Below, piece after piece: positions 50,885-60,687 of a stretch of DNA of 64,000 nucleotides. How positions within the stretch are numbered: the first letter of the stretch is position 1; every line of letters begins with the position of its first letter. The stretch covers positions 682,001 through 746,000 of the forward strand of contig CBDDAE010000001.1 of assembly GCA_965224795.1 (NCBI GenBank), read 5' to 3'. Both the position numbers and the translations under genes were made by a program. The notes under the pieces were generated by a model. It worked only from the letters and a program-made list of their open reading frames with translations, had not been told where the DNA came from and ran no database searches. Source of the stretch: NVTR01 sp036480115 (lineage in GTDB: Bacteria > Pseudomonadota > Alphaproteobacteria > Rhodobacterales > Rhodobacteraceae).

Positions 50885-51092
50885 TTCTTAATACTGCACT
50901 CGCCACTGCCTTGATTGCAGCCATGTTTTACAGACGTTTCCTCGGTCGCTTGGAAACAGTGTTAACCATAATCCAATCATTATCGACAAAAATCACACAG
51001 TTTTTAGCCATAAACGCCGTTACACGCTGCTGCCCTTTTTCTGCCCCGATTGGCTGGAAAAACAGCATCAAGATTTTTGTTGGAGAAGAAAC

Positions 51093-51239
51093 ATGGAATT
51101 CACAACCATCACATTCGACCAGATCGCCCTGGCAACAATGGCATGTATCGCATTGCGCGAAGTCATGATCCTGACCCTGCCAGACACCATTGCCGGCCCA
51201 GGTGGCTGGTTGGTAAATACTTGCGGTGAAGAAGCCTAA
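51093..51239 (+). CDS. Small 48-residue protein, uncharacterised
   Basis: Open frame of 48 codons that begins with ATG five bases after GGAGAAG, a strong ribosome-binding site, and ends in TAA 8 bases before the end of fdsA on the other strand. The sequence is mildly hydrophobic (FDQIALATMACIALREVMILTLPDT), with GPGGWLVNTCGEEA at the end. Codons are regular for the region. It converges on formate dehydrogenase. No homologue is recalled; conservation across relatives would be the test. Confidence 0.45.
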   Translation: MEFTTITFDQIALATMACIALREVMILTLPDTIAGPGGWLVNTCGEEA

Positions 51240-51247
51240 GACCTGCC

Positions 51248-54043
51248 TTAAGCTGCCGTAATTGCTGCCGAAACGATCCGCGCAGCAGAGAATTTAAATT
51301 CCGGTATCTTACCAAACGGGTCCAGGCTTGGATTGGTCAACACATTGGCCGGGGCCTCTGAGTAACAAAACGGCATGAACAACATGCCCGGCGTTACATC
51401 CCGATCCGCCCGCAACATCAGCGTTATCGCGCCGCGACGGGTTTCCACCGTCACTTGCTGACCCCTCTCAAACCCCATTTGTCCAATATCGCGCGGATGC
51501 ATCGACACCACAGCTGTCGGTTCCTGCGCATTCAAAGCGCTCGAAGTCCGCGTCATCGATCCTGTGTGCCAATGTTCCAGCATCCGCCCGGTGGTCAGAA
51601 CCAGCGGAAAATCTTCATCTGGTAATTCATCAGGCGGCAGCAGGTCGGCAGGCACGATTTTCGCCCGCCCGCTGGCCGTCGGAAAACCTTTGGTAAAAAT
51701 CACTGCATCGCCCGGAACATCCGCGCCTTTCGCCGGATAGGTTACCGCGCCCTCGGCCACAATCCGATCCCAACTTATATTGTTCAGCGATGGCATCATC
51801 GCGGCCATTTCAGCGTAAACATCTGAAATATCACCGTATTTCCAATCTGCACCCACCCTTGCGGCCAGCTCAACAATCAATTCCCAGTCCTGGCGCGCCT
51901 GCCCGGGTGGATCAATTGCCGGGCGCCCAATCTGCACCTGACGGTTGGAATTGGTGTATGTGCCTGTCTTTTCCGCCTGACTGCTGGCCGGGAAAATCAC
52001 ATCGGCATGCCAGGCGGTTTCGGTCATGAAGATGTCCTGCACCACCAGATGATCCAACTTGGCCAAAGCAGCGCGCGCATGCGTCTGATCCGGGTCCGAC
52101 ATCGCCGGATTTTCGCCCATCACATACATGCCCTTGATCATATCGTCATGGATGGCGTGGATTATTTCTACCACCGTCAGCCCGCGCGCAGGGTCAAGCG
52201 AGCGACCCCATGCATCCTGATATTTCCCCCTGATGTCAGCGTCTTCCACTGATTTGTAATCCGGAAAAAACATTGGGATCAGACCGGCGTCAGACGCACC
52301 TTGCACGTTATTTTGCCCGCGAAGCGGATGCAGCCCGGTGCCTTGGCGCCCGACCTGCCCGGTAATCAGCGACAGCGCAATCAGACAGCGCGAATTATCG
52401 GTGCCGTGCACATGTTGGCTAATCCCCATGCCCCAGAATATGATCGAATTCTTGCTGGTCGCATAAAGCCGCGCAATTTCACGCACGTATTCTGCGTTAA
52501 CCCCGGAAACATCCTGCATCGCCTCGGGCGTGAAATCGGCAACCTTGGCTTTCAGCGCCTCAAACCCATTCACATTTGCCGCGATATAGGCGTCATTTGT
52601 CAGGCCTTCGCTGATGATCACATTAATCATCGAATTCAGCAGCGCCACGTCAGTTCCCGGTTTAAAAACAACAGGGTGGCTGGCATGTCGGCCCAACCGC
52701 TGGCTGCGCGGATCAATCACAATCAGCTTGGCCCCGCGTTTCGCCGCCTGCTTGAAATAGGTCGCCGCCACCGGATGGTTTTGCTCAGGGCGCGCGCCGA
52801 TAATGATAATGCAGTCGGCATGGTCCGCATCGGTGAACGGGGCGGAAACCGCGCCGGAACCGATGCCTTCCAACAGCGCCGCTACGCTGGACGCATGGCA
52901 CAGCCGGGTGCAGTGATCGACATTGTTGGTGCCAAACCCATGGCGGATAAGCTTTTGAAATAAATACGCTTCTTCGTTAGAACCCTTGGCCGAGCCAAAG
53001 CCACACAGCGCCCCGCCGCCATCGCTTCCGATGATGCCGTTGAACCCGTCACCGGCCACCTGCATCGCCTCTTCCCAACTGGCTTCTCGGAACACATCCA
53101 GCATGGTGTCAGGTGTCAGCCGCATATCACCGCGCTTGGGCGCATCGTCGCGTCGGATCAGCGGTTTGGTCAGCCGATCCTTGTTCAGCACATAATCATA
53201 GCCAAACCGTCCCTTGATGCACAGCTTACCGCGGTTGCCGGGGCCGTTTCGGCCATCAACTTTGACGATGTGATTGTCCTTCACCGATATTTCAGTCTGA
53301 CAACCCACACCGCAAAATGGACAGACGGAATTCACCGTTTTATCGGCGTAAACCTCACGTTTGGTAGCATCATCATTCAGCAGCGTCTTTTCCATCAGCG
53401 CCCCGGTCGGGCAGGCCTGAACGCATTCACCACAGCCCACACAGGATGACAGACCCATGGGATCAGCCATATCAAACACCGGCACAGCACCCGTGCCGCG
53501 CGACGTCATGCCGATCACGTCATTCACCTGCACATCGCGACACGCCCGTTCGCACAGGGTGCAAGAAATACAGGCATCCAGATTGACAGCAATCGACGGA
53601 TGGCTGGCATCACGAAAGACACTATCCACCGGAATTTCGAGCCCCGCGCCGGGCCGACCAGACGGAAAATGCGTCTCGCCCAGCCCGGCCAGCTCCGCCT
53701 GACCCCAAAAATGTGCATCCGGGTCCGGGCTGACATCACGCGCCGGCATATCGCTGGCCAGCAGATCAAACACCAAACGTCGGCTGGTTTCCACGCGGGT
53801 GCCACCAGTATTCACCACCATACCGGCACTTGGCATCCGCACACAGCTGGCGGCTAGAACTCGCTCACCCTCCACTTCGACCATGCAAGCCCGGCAATTT
53901 CCGTCGCTGCGGTATTCCGGGTCGTCCTTAAAGCACAGATGCGGGATTTTGGTGTCATGACGCTTGGCCACGGCCCAGATGGTTTCCCCCGCTGCGGCCG
54001 CAACCGTCACGCCGTCCAGCGTGAATTTTACCGACCCGCTCAT
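51248..54043 (-). CDS. fdsA: NAD-dependent formate dehydrogenase, alpha subunit (Cys type)
   Basis: Catalytic subunit of the cytosolic FDS-type molybdenum formate dehydrogenase, 931 residues. The order is [2Fe-2S] (Cys37, 50, 53, 67), a His/Cys-type 4Fe-4S region, two ferredoxin clusters (Cys158/161/164/168 and 201/204/207/211), the 4Fe-4S of the molybdenum domain (Cys241/244/248/275) and the catalytic residue Cys382 in RLCHAS, so it is the selenium-independent form. The C-terminal MoCo dinucleotide domain is complete. It overlaps the fdsB stop by 4 bases (ATGA). It oxidises formate and passes electrons through FdsGB to NAD. Confidence 0.96.
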   Translation of the reverse strand: MSGSVKFTLDGVTVAAAAGETIWAVAKRHDTKIPHLCFKDDPEYRSDGNCRACMVEVEGERVLAASCVRMPSAGMVVNTGGTRVETSRRLVFDLLASDMPARDVSPDPDAHFWGQAELAGLGETHFPSGRPGAGLEIPVDSVFRDASHPSIAVNLDACISCTLCERACRDVQVNDVIGMTSRGTGAVPVFDMADPMGLSSCVGCGECVQACPTGALMEKTLLNDDATKREVYADKTVNSVCPFCGVGCQTEISVKDNHIVKVDGRNGPGNRGKLCIKGRFGYDYVLNKDRLTKPLIRRDDAPKRGDMRLTPDTMLDVFREASWEEAMQVAGDGFNGIIGSDGGGALCGFGSAKGSNEEAYLFQKLIRHGFGTNNVDHCTRLCHASSVAALLEGIGSGAVSAPFTDADHADCIIIIGARPEQNHPVAATYFKQAAKRGAKLIVIDPRSQRLGRHASHPVVFKPGTDVALLNSMINVIISEGLTNDAYIAANVNGFEALKAKVADFTPEAMQDVSGVNAEYVREIARLYATSKNSIIFWGMGISQHVHGTDNSRCLIALSLITGQVGRQGTGLHPLRGQNNVQGASDAGLIPMFFPDYKSVEDADIRGKYQDAWGRSLDPARGLTVVEIIHAIHDDMIKGMYVMGENPAMSDPDQTHARAALAKLDHLVVQDIFMTETAWHADVIFPASSQAEKTGTYTNSNRQVQIGRPAIDPPGQARQDWELIVELAARVGADWKYGDISDVYAEMAAMMPSLNNISWDRIVAEGAVTYPAKGADVPGDAVIFTKGFPTASGRAKIVPADLLPPDELPDEDFPLVLTTGRMLEHWHTGSMTRTSSALNAQEPTAVVSMHPRDIGQMGFERGQQVTVETRRGAITLMLRADRDVTPGMLFMPFCYSEAPANVLTNPSLDPFGKIPEFKFSAARIVSAAITAA

Positions 54044-55719
54044 GTCAGTTCCTCCGGGAAGAATTTGATCAGATGCGCCACACAATTGGGTGCCGCCTGC
54101 CCCAATCCGCAGATAGAACTATCAGACATAACCTGCATTAAATCCGCAATCAGCGGTTGATCCGGCGCTGTTTCTTGCAGTAATCGAACCATTTTGTCGG
54201 TTCCGGCCCGGCACGGCGTACACTGGCCACAGCTTTCATGTTTGAAGAATTCCATGGTGTTTAAAACCGCCTCGCCCACTGAATCCTGATGCCCCAGAAT
54301 AACCACCGCGTGGCTGCCGATAAAACCACCATCCGGCTCAAACGTGCCAAAATCCATCGCCCGGTCCGCCATGGAAGCGGGGAATATTCCGCCCGAAGCG
54401 CCGCCCGGTAAAAACGCTTTGAATTCATGGCCTTCCGCCATGCCGCCGCAATATTCGCTAATCAACCAGTTCAGGGTGATGCCCGCCGGGGCCAGTTTGA
54501 CGCCGGGATCCGCAACCCGCCCAGACACCGAATAGGACCGCAAACCATTATGCCCGTCACCGGCCCCCTGGTCGGAAAACCACTTTGCCCCATTGGCCAG
54601 AATATCCGGCACCCAGGCCAGCGTTTCGATGTTATGGTTCAGGGTGGGCCGCCCAAACAGCCCGACTTCGGCGATATAAGGCGGGCGATGGCGCGGCAAT
54701 CCGCGCTTGCCTTCAATGCTTTCCAGCATGGCGCTTTCTTCACCGCAGATATAGGCGCCAGCACCGCGCCGCAGCTCAATCGGCGTACTTAGCAAACCCG
54801 CCTTGTCCAACGCCGCCACCTCACGGCGCAAGATTTCCAGCGCCGCCGGGTATTCATCACGCATGTAGATGTAGATCCGTTCGCACCCAACCACATGTGC
54901 CGCAATCAGCGCGCCTTCCAGCATCCGGTGCGGCGTGCTTTCCAGCCACCAGCGATCTTTGAAGGTGCCCGGCTCGCCCTCATCACCGTTTACCGTCATC
55001 AGCCGCGGGCCTTCATACCCCCGCACAAATCCCCATTTCTTACCGGCTGGAAACCCGGCCCCGCCAAGACCGCGCAACCCGGCATCTGACATGGTGGCTA
55101 TCGCATCATCACCGGAAATTTTGCCCGTCTGAATGCGCGCCAAAACCTGGTATCCGTTAACAGACTGATAGGCCTCCAGCGTTTCGTAATCCGGAATTTC
55201 TGGCGTGTCAGCCGCAGCCGTTGCCATGATGATCTTTTCAACATTGGCATCATCGACAGCCCGCTTACCCACCTGCGCCGCAGGCGCGTGATCACAGCGC
55301 CCGATGCAAGGCACATGTTGCACCCGCACGCGTGTTGGGTCTGTGCTAGCCTCCAACTTTTCGATCAGACCGACAGCCCCCGCCATGGCACAGCTTAGCC
55401 CGTCACAGACACGCACAGTTAGCGGAGCAGGCGCATCTTCACCCTCTTTCACAATATCAAAATGGTGGTAAAAACTTGCAACTTCAAAGACTTCCACCTG
55501 TGCCATGCGAAACAGCTCGGCTAAAGCCGCCAAATGGCGCGCATGCAAACAGCCGATACCGTCCTGGATCAAATGCAGCGCTTCGATCAACAAATCCGAC
55601 CGACGTTCCATGTCGCCAAGCAGCATCGCCACCTCGGCCAGCGCGGTGTCTTCCACCTGCCTCCCTTTGGGAAGACTGACATCGCGTTTCTGAGATTTGG
55701 AACGTAAATCGGCACCCAT
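54040..55719 (-). CDS. fdsB: Formate dehydrogenase fused gamma/beta subunit (NuoE-NuoF type)
   Basis: Electron-output unit of FDS, 559 residues. The NuoE-like half (about 1-165) has the thioredoxin-type [2Fe-2S] cysteines 105, 110, 138 and 142 (VCDGLSC, CIGRC). The NuoF-like half (about 195-559) has the NADH-site GLRGLGGAGFPAGKKW, the FMN-type NGDEGEPGTFKDR, GRGAGAYICGEESAM and the C-terminal 4Fe-4S CGQCTPCRAG. In Rhodobacter capsulatus these two parts are separate (FdsG and FdsB). The start chosen follows AGGAGA. The gene is transcribed divergently from the CocE-like hydrolase gene, about 194 bases away. Confidence 0.95.
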   Translation of the reverse strand: MGADLRSKSQKRDVSLPKGRQVEDTALAEVAMLLGDMERRSDLLIEALHLIQDGIGCLHARHLAALAELFRMAQVEVFEVASFYHHFDIVKEGEDAPAPLTVRVCDGLSCAMAGAVGLIEKLEASTDPTRVRVQHVPCIGRCDHAPAAQVGKRAVDDANVEKIIMATAAADTPEIPDYETLEAYQSVNGYQVLARIQTGKISGDDAIATMSDAGLRGLGGAGFPAGKKWGFVRGYEGPRLMTVNGDEGEPGTFKDRWWLESTPHRMLEGALIAAHVVGCERIYIYMRDEYPAALEILRREVAALDKAGLLSTPIELRRGAGAYICGEESAMLESIEGKRGLPRHRPPYIAEVGLFGRPTLNHNIETLAWVPDILANGAKWFSDQGAGDGHNGLRSYSVSGRVADPGVKLAPAGITLNWLISEYCGGMAEGHEFKAFLPGGASGGIFPASMADRAMDFGTFEPDGGFIGSHAVVILGHQDSVGEAVLNTMEFFKHESCGQCTPCRAGTDKMVRLLQETAPDQPLIADLMQVMSDSSICGLGQAAPNCVAHLIKFFPEELT

Positions 55720-55913
55720 TTCAGGTCTCCTATAGCTGACAAAACAAAACCTACGCTTTTTCACAGCAACAACAATGATCAAGCACGACATCGGTATAAT
55801 CAGTTCCGACACCAGCACCTGTCCAAACAGGTCGTTTTCTTCCCGGAATCGGTCAGGAATGGCGTGACGCCGCCCTTTTCTTGGGGCAGGTTTGAACCGT
55901 AAAGGAAACCGCC

Positions 55914-57890
55914 ATGCCCCAAGGCCCACTTAAAACCCACGAGATCCCCGACATGGGGATCACACTGCCTGATGGCACCCGCCTGTCCGCGCGGGTCTGG
56001 ATGCCAGACGATGCGCGCGACAACCCGGTCCCGGCAATCCTTGAATTCCTGCCTTACCGCAAGCGCGACGGCACAGCCGCGCGTGACGCCACAACGCACC
56101 CGCACTTTGCCAGACACGGCTATGCCTGCCTGCGGGTCGATATGCGTGGCAATGGCGACAGCCAAGGCGTGATGGATGACGAATATTCGCCCCGGGAACT
56201 GGCCGACGGTGTTGATGTGGTCAACTGGATTGCCGCGCAGGACTGGTGCAGTGGCAATGTCGGCATGATGGGCATCAGCTGGGGCGGGTTTAACGCGCTG
56301 CAAGTGGCGGCCCTTGCCCCTAAGCCCTTGAAAGCAATTGTAACTGTCTGTTCCACCGTCGATCGGTTCGCCGATGACATCCACTATAAAGGCGGCTGTT
56401 TGCTGAACGCCAATTTTGGCTGGGGGGCGACGATGCTGTGCTATTCATCCCGCGCGCCAGACCCGGCGCTGGTCGGTGATAAATGGCGCGAAATGTGGCT
56501 GGAACGGCTGAACGACGAGCCCTTCCTGACCACCCTTTGGGCCAGCCACCAACACCGCGACGCCTATTGGAAACATGGCTCGGTTTGCGAAGATTATTCT
56601 GCCATAAAAGCCGCCACACTGACCATTGGCGGCTGGCGAGATGGCTACAAGAATGCGCCACAATCGCTGTTGGAAAATCTGGATGCCCCCACCAAAGCCA
56701 TCATTGGCCCGTGGATCCACAAATACCCACATATCGCTGCACCTGAACCACGCATTGATTTTATCGGCGAAACCTTGCGCTGGTGGGATCATTGGCTGAA
56801 AGGCCTCGACACTGGCGTAAAAACTGACCCGGATTTGCGGCTGTACATGCTGGAACAGGGGGCCACTTCAACCGACGCAGCCAACGGGTGTTGGATCAAT
56901 CAGGACTTTCGCAATGCGCCACAAAAGGTGCTGCATTTGGGGGCCAAAGGTCTGGGCGAAATCGCAACCCCTTTCACAGTCAATATTGATTGCCCCGCCA
57001 GTACGGGATTGTCTGGCGAAGAAATCTTTACGGTTTGGCCCGGTGGCGCGTTCACGGCCGGACAATCGGCCGACGACGCCCAATCAATCTGTTTTGACAC
57101 CGACCAACTGGACGCGGATCTGTCTATAGTTGGTGCAGTTCGGGTGGATTTGACCCTGACCAGCACTACCCCGGTTGCCCAGATAGCCGCCCGTCTGTGC
57201 GAGGTTGATGCGCAAGGCAAATCCCATCTGATAACAACTGGCGTTTTGAACCTGACCCACCGTGAAAGCGCCCAAAACCCGGCGCCCCTGCCGGTTAACA
57301 CCCCATTCACCGCCAGCCTGAACCTGGACCAGATCGCTTACAGACTGCCCGCCGGGTCACGCCTGCGCCTGTCCCTGTCCAACGCCTATTGGCCACTGAT
57401 CTGGCCCGCGCCAGGGCACACGAAACTGGGCCTGAGTGCCGGAAAGATCAGCCTGCCGCTTTTGCACGAAAATACAGATAATCCTGTGGAATTCACGGCT
57501 CCTGAAACACCGCCAACCATGAATGTGCGAACCATCAGGGACGCCAGCCAAAGCCGCGACATCACGACAAACCCTGAAACCGGCTTATTATCAGTGGCTT
57601 GCGTGGACGACGCCGGCGAGGTCGAAGACCTGGAGCACGGATTGATCAACGGCACAGTTGCGCGGGAATGGTGGGACATTCACCCCTATGATCCCCTGTC
57701 CGCCCGGGCCCGTGCCCATTGGAGCTATCGCAATGCGCGCGGCGATTGGAGCGTTCGAACCGAAACATTTTCAGAAATGTGGTCAGACGTGCAAGCCTTC
57801 CACTTTACGGCCCGTATTGAGGCCTACGAAGGTGAGAAATTGATCTTCGAAAGAGATTTTTCAAATTCCATCCCACGCGATCTGGTGTAA
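55914..57890 (+). CDS. CocE/NonD-family hydrolase (S15-like)
   Basis: Alpha/beta hydrolase of 658 residues, a family that includes cocaine esterase, glutaryl-7-ACA acylase and X-Pro dipeptidyl peptidase. The nucleophile Ser122 lies in GISWGG; an acyl-binding D-M-R-G-N-G-D (residues 76-82) and a C-terminal jelly-roll domain (about 330-658) follow. There is no signal peptide, so it is cytoplasmic. It may cleave an imported amide or ester. It stands alone on the plus strand between the divergent fds genes and a convergent alpha/beta hydrolase. Confidence 0.87.
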   Translation: MPQGPLKTHEIPDMGITLPDGTRLSARVWMPDDARDNPVPAILEFLPYRKRDGTAARDATTHPHFARHGYACLRVDMRGNGDSQGVMDDEYSPRELADGVDVVNWIAAQDWCSGNVGMMGISWGGFNALQVAALAPKPLKAIVTVCSTVDRFADDIHYKGGCLLNANFGWGATMLCYSSRAPDPALVGDKWREMWLERLNDEPFLTTLWASHQHRDAYWKHGSVCEDYSAIKAATLTIGGWRDGYKNAPQSLLENLDAPTKAIIGPWIHKYPHIAAPEPRIDFIGETLRWWDHWLKGLDTGVKTDPDLRLYMLEQGATSTDAANGCWINQDFRNAPQKVLHLGAKGLGEIATPFTVNIDCPASTGLSGEEIFTVWPGGAFTAGQSADDAQSICFDTDQLDADLSIVGAVRVDLTLTSTTPVAQIAARLCEVDAQGKSHLITTGVLNLTHRESAQNPAPLPVNTPFTASLNLDQIAYRLPAGSRLRLSLSNAYWPLIWPAPGHTKLGLSAGKISLPLLHENTDNPVEFTAPETPPTMNVRTIRDASQSRDITTNPETGLLSVACVDDAGEVEDLEHGLINGTVAREWWDIHPYDPLSARARAHWSYRNARGDWSVRTETFSEMWSDVQAFHFTARIEAYEGEKLIFERDFSNSIPRDLV

Positions 57891-57897
57891 GCCTTGT

Positions 57898-58836
57898 TCA
57901 GCTCTCAATATCAGCTGGGCTGATGGGCTGCCCCGCGCCAATCAGCGCAATCGCCCGCAACACCCGATCAAAACTGACCCGCGCCCGTTTCACCGTATGG
58001 CGGGCACGTAAATGGCCATGCACCAACCCCTTATCTTCCAGCCAAAACGCCTGCCCGCCTGCCCCATTGATTGCCAAAGCATAGCGTTCTGCATGGTCCG
58101 CAAGCGGGTCACATTGCGCCGAGGTTGCCACCGTAACCGGCAGGCCGGAAAAGTCATTATCCGACAATGGGATCATATGTTCCGCGCCACCCGGGCGCTG
58201 ATCCTCGGAAAAAGCATCGCTTACCGACATGATTTCAGCCCTGGTCAACATTGGTGCAAATGCGTGTTCTTCCATCGACCCGCCGTCTTGTATCACCCCA
58301 AGTCCGGGATAGATCAGCACCTGCCCGATAATATCGCCAACCTGCCGATTGGCGTGAACCACACTAGCCGAGATAAAGCCCCCCGCACTATCGCCCGCCG
58401 TGATAATCTTACCGCCACGGCTTGCCCGCAGCCAATCCAGCGCTGTCTGAAAATCATCAATACCATCGGCGCGGGCATGTTCCGGCATTAACCGGTAATC
58501 AACCGCCACCACATCAAACCCAGTGGCGTCGCAGATTTCAGCGCAGACGTCATCATGGCTGTCCAACCCGCCCAGCATGTAACTGCCGCCATGGGCATAA
58601 AGAACAGTGACCCCGGACCCTGATTCCTGATAGCACCGCACCGGCACGCCGTTTGCGTCTTTATCTGCCGCGTTCACCCCAGCCGGGTAGCCCTGAAAAA
58701 ACACCCGGCACATGGCGTCATAAATACGCCGTTGCTCGGCAATGCATTTGTGAAATGTCTCCGGCGGATACCACTTTTCGGTCTCGCGAATAAACGCCCA
58801 TGTTTCGGCATCAATCAGCGTGTCATAATCCGGCAT
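57898..58836 (-). CDS. Alpha/beta hydrolase (hormone-sensitive lipase-like)
   Basis: HSL-type esterase of 312 residues. The oxyanion HGGS is at 82-85, the nucleophile Ser150 is in GDSAGG, and the later Asp and His (around CDPLADHAERYA and LVHGHLR) complete a triad. The N-terminal cap is short and helical. An ATG that overlaps the phosphoesterase stop (TGATG) is used rather than the TTG one codon earlier. It is the second gene of a two-gene unit with a phosphodiesterase-like protein. Confidence 0.86.
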   Translation of the reverse strand: MPDYDTLIDAETWAFIRETEKWYPPETFHKCIAEQRRIYDAMCRVFFQGYPAGVNAADKDANGVPVRCYQESGSGVTVLYAHGGSYMLGGLDSHDDVCAEICDATGFDVVAVDYRLMPEHARADGIDDFQTALDWLRASRGGKIITAGDSAGGFISASVVHANRQVGDIIGQVLIYPGLGVIQDGGSMEEHAFAPMLTRAEIMSVSDAFSEDQRPGGAEHMIPLSDNDFSGLPVTVATSAQCDPLADHAERYALAINGAGGQAFWLEDKGLVHGHLRARHTVKRARVSFDRVLRAIALIGAGQPISPADIES

Positions 58837-59681
58837 CAATCCGCACTCAGGAACGGCGCGGCCTGCATGGTGTCGGGCACCTTGGCCCCCATCCGCCCCA
58901 GCAAAGTCGGCGCCAGCGCCAGTTGATCCAACACCACGTCTTCCGCCGGGCCATCTCCACCGCCAAACCAGTAAAACGCCACATCCTGCTGATCTTCACC
59001 GCGCCCGCCATGGTGGCCGCGATCCGATTGGCCGTGATCGGATGTCACCGCCACTTCATACCCCGCTTCCAGCCACATCGGCAGAAAATGCGCCAACATC
59101 GCGTCCAGCTTATTGCAGGCACTGTCCATTGGCGTGCTATCATGGCCAAACCGGTGCCCCATACTGTCCAAAGTGCAGGAATGATAGATGCCGTAATCAA
59201 TGCCAAACCGCGTGATCAGCATACTGAGCGTCGCAAATAAATCCGCATCGCACGGTGTCATCTGATTGTCTCCACCCGCCGCCGTCATGGTGTGAAACCG
59301 GCCATGGGTGATGGGGCCGCCCGGTTCATCATATTCAATATCGCGCACAAAATCCCACGGCGCACGATTGAAAAATTCCGACCAGAATGAATGCGTCACC
59401 GCCCCGGTTTTACCACCAGCCGCCACAACCTGACTGAAAATATCCGCCTGCGGCAGCCGCGATATCGCTTCATTCGAAACCACGCCATGCACCTGCGGCG
59501 TCACACCGGTATGGATGCTGGCGTAACACGACGCTGATGTTGACGGCAAAACCGAACGCATCTTCCACACCCTTGCCGCGCCAGATTGCACCCAGCCTTC
59601 AAGGTTGCCGTTCAAGCGGCGCGCTGCACGCCACGGTTGGCCATCAATGATAATCAAAAGGGTTTTGCGTTTCAGTGCCAT
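58836..59681 (-). CDS. Alkaline-phosphatase superfamily phosphodiesterase/pyrophosphatase
   Basis: Metal-dependent phosphoesterase of 281 residues, resembling nucleotide pyrophosphatase/phosphodiesterases. Metal ligands fit Asp13 (LIIIDGQP), the nucleophile Thr48 region (LPSTSASC), an Asp/His pair in LDSMGHRFG and the TSDHGQ motif near residue 215. It lacks a signal peptide and is small for the family. Its stop overlaps the start of the alpha/beta hydrolase gene. The substrate (phosphodiester, pyrophosphate or a phospho-lipid head group) is unknown. Confidence 0.84.
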   Translation of the reverse strand: MALKRKTLLIIIDGQPWRAARRLNGNLEGWVQSGAARVWKMRSVLPSTSASCYASIHTGVTPQVHGVVSNEAISRLPQADIFSQVVAAGGKTGAVTHSFWSEFFNRAPWDFVRDIEYDEPGGPITHGRFHTMTAAGGDNQMTPCDADLFATLSMLITRFGIDYGIYHSCTLDSMGHRFGHDSTPMDSACNKLDAMLAHFLPMWLEAGYEVAVTSDHGQSDRGHHGGRGEDQQDVAFYWFGGGDGPAEDVVLDQLALAPTLLGRMGAKVPDTMQAAPFLSAD

Positions 59682-59814
59682 TATGCTTCCAAACTATAGA
59701 TACCTTTCCCCAATCTGTACCTATTTTGCAAATCCTAAGCTATCCCAAATTGCGACTTGAAATAGTCGCAAATTAGCATCATCTAGCGGACAAGCAGTAA
59801 ATTCTGAGGAACCA

Positions 59815-60624
59815 ATGAATTCATCGGCAATTGAAACCCGCCTGCGTGTGGCGACATGGAACCTCTGGTGGCAATTTGGCCCCTGGCAGGACCGCGCCCC
59901 GGCGATTATTGCCACGCTTAAGGAAATCGACGCCGACATCATCGCCCTGCAGGAAGTCTGGGATGATGGCGACAATAATTTCGCCGCCCAACTGGCCGCT
60001 GAACTGGGATATCACCACATCTATGCACCGGGTGCACGCCCCAACGGCATCCACCTGGGCAACGCAATCCTGTCGCGCTGGCCGATTAGCAAGCATGAAA
60101 TCATAGCCCTCTATGACGACCCCAAAGCCCCGGAATTAAGGGTAGCAATTCACACCGAAATTGACGGCCCTCGCGGTAAGTTGCCGGTGTTTTGCACCCA
60201 CCTGAATTGGCGCCAGCAAGATAGCCATATCCGCCAGAAACAGGTGGCTGAGCTGGCAAAATTTATTGACGACAAAGGTACCGGTAAATACCCGCCAATC
60301 CTGTGTGGCGACTTCAATGCTGATCCGCAGGCGAAGGAAATTCGTATGCTCACCGGACAAACATCGGTGCCAGTAAAAAACCTGGTCTTCCATGATGCCT
60401 GGTCATTTGTACATCCGACCGAGCCGGGTTTCACCTGGGACAACGCCAACCCCCATGTGCTTGATGGCTTTGAACCAAACCGCCGGATCGACTATATTTT
60501 TACAGGTTGGGCCCGGGGACAAGGTCTGGGTCATATCGTTGATTGCGAAATCAAAGGCACCGGGCCGATCAACGGCACATGGCCAAGCGATCACTACGCC
60601 GTGGTGGCAGAGCTACGCTACTAA
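59815..60624 (+). CDS. Endonuclease/exonuclease/phosphatase family protein
   Basis: EEP-fold metal-dependent phosphoesterase of 269 residues. Asn16 (ATWNLWW), Glu47 (ALQEVWD), HLNWR, GDFNADPQ and the C-terminal SDHYAVVAE motif give the full active-site set. EEP enzymes include DNases, sphingomyelinases and inositol phosphatases. There is no signal peptide. The gene has a strong GAGGAACC and stands between the divergent phosphoesterase and the convergent ABC operon. Confidence 0.88.
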   Translation: MNSSAIETRLRVATWNLWWQFGPWQDRAPAIIATLKEIDADIIALQEVWDDGDNNFAAQLAAELGYHHIYAPGARPNGIHLGNAILSRWPISKHEIIALYDDPKAPELRVAIHTEIDGPRGKLPVFCTHLNWRQQDSHIRQKQVAELAKFIDDKGTGKYPPILCGDFNADPQAKEIRMLTGQTSVPVKNLVFHDAWSFVHPTEPGFTWDNANPHVLDGFEPNRRIDYIFTGWARGQGLGHIVDCEIKGTGPINGTWPSDHYAVVAELRY

Positions 60625-60687
60625 TACACATCTTCTTTTCAAAAATACCGCCGCCGGAGGCATTGATTTTTCGCAGAAAAATCGCCC

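Noticed and set aside
50881..51168. 95-codon GTG frame starting at the end of truA
   Set aside because: The first half is AT-rich and unconserved-looking, and the second half collides with the better supported 48-codon gene in another frame.
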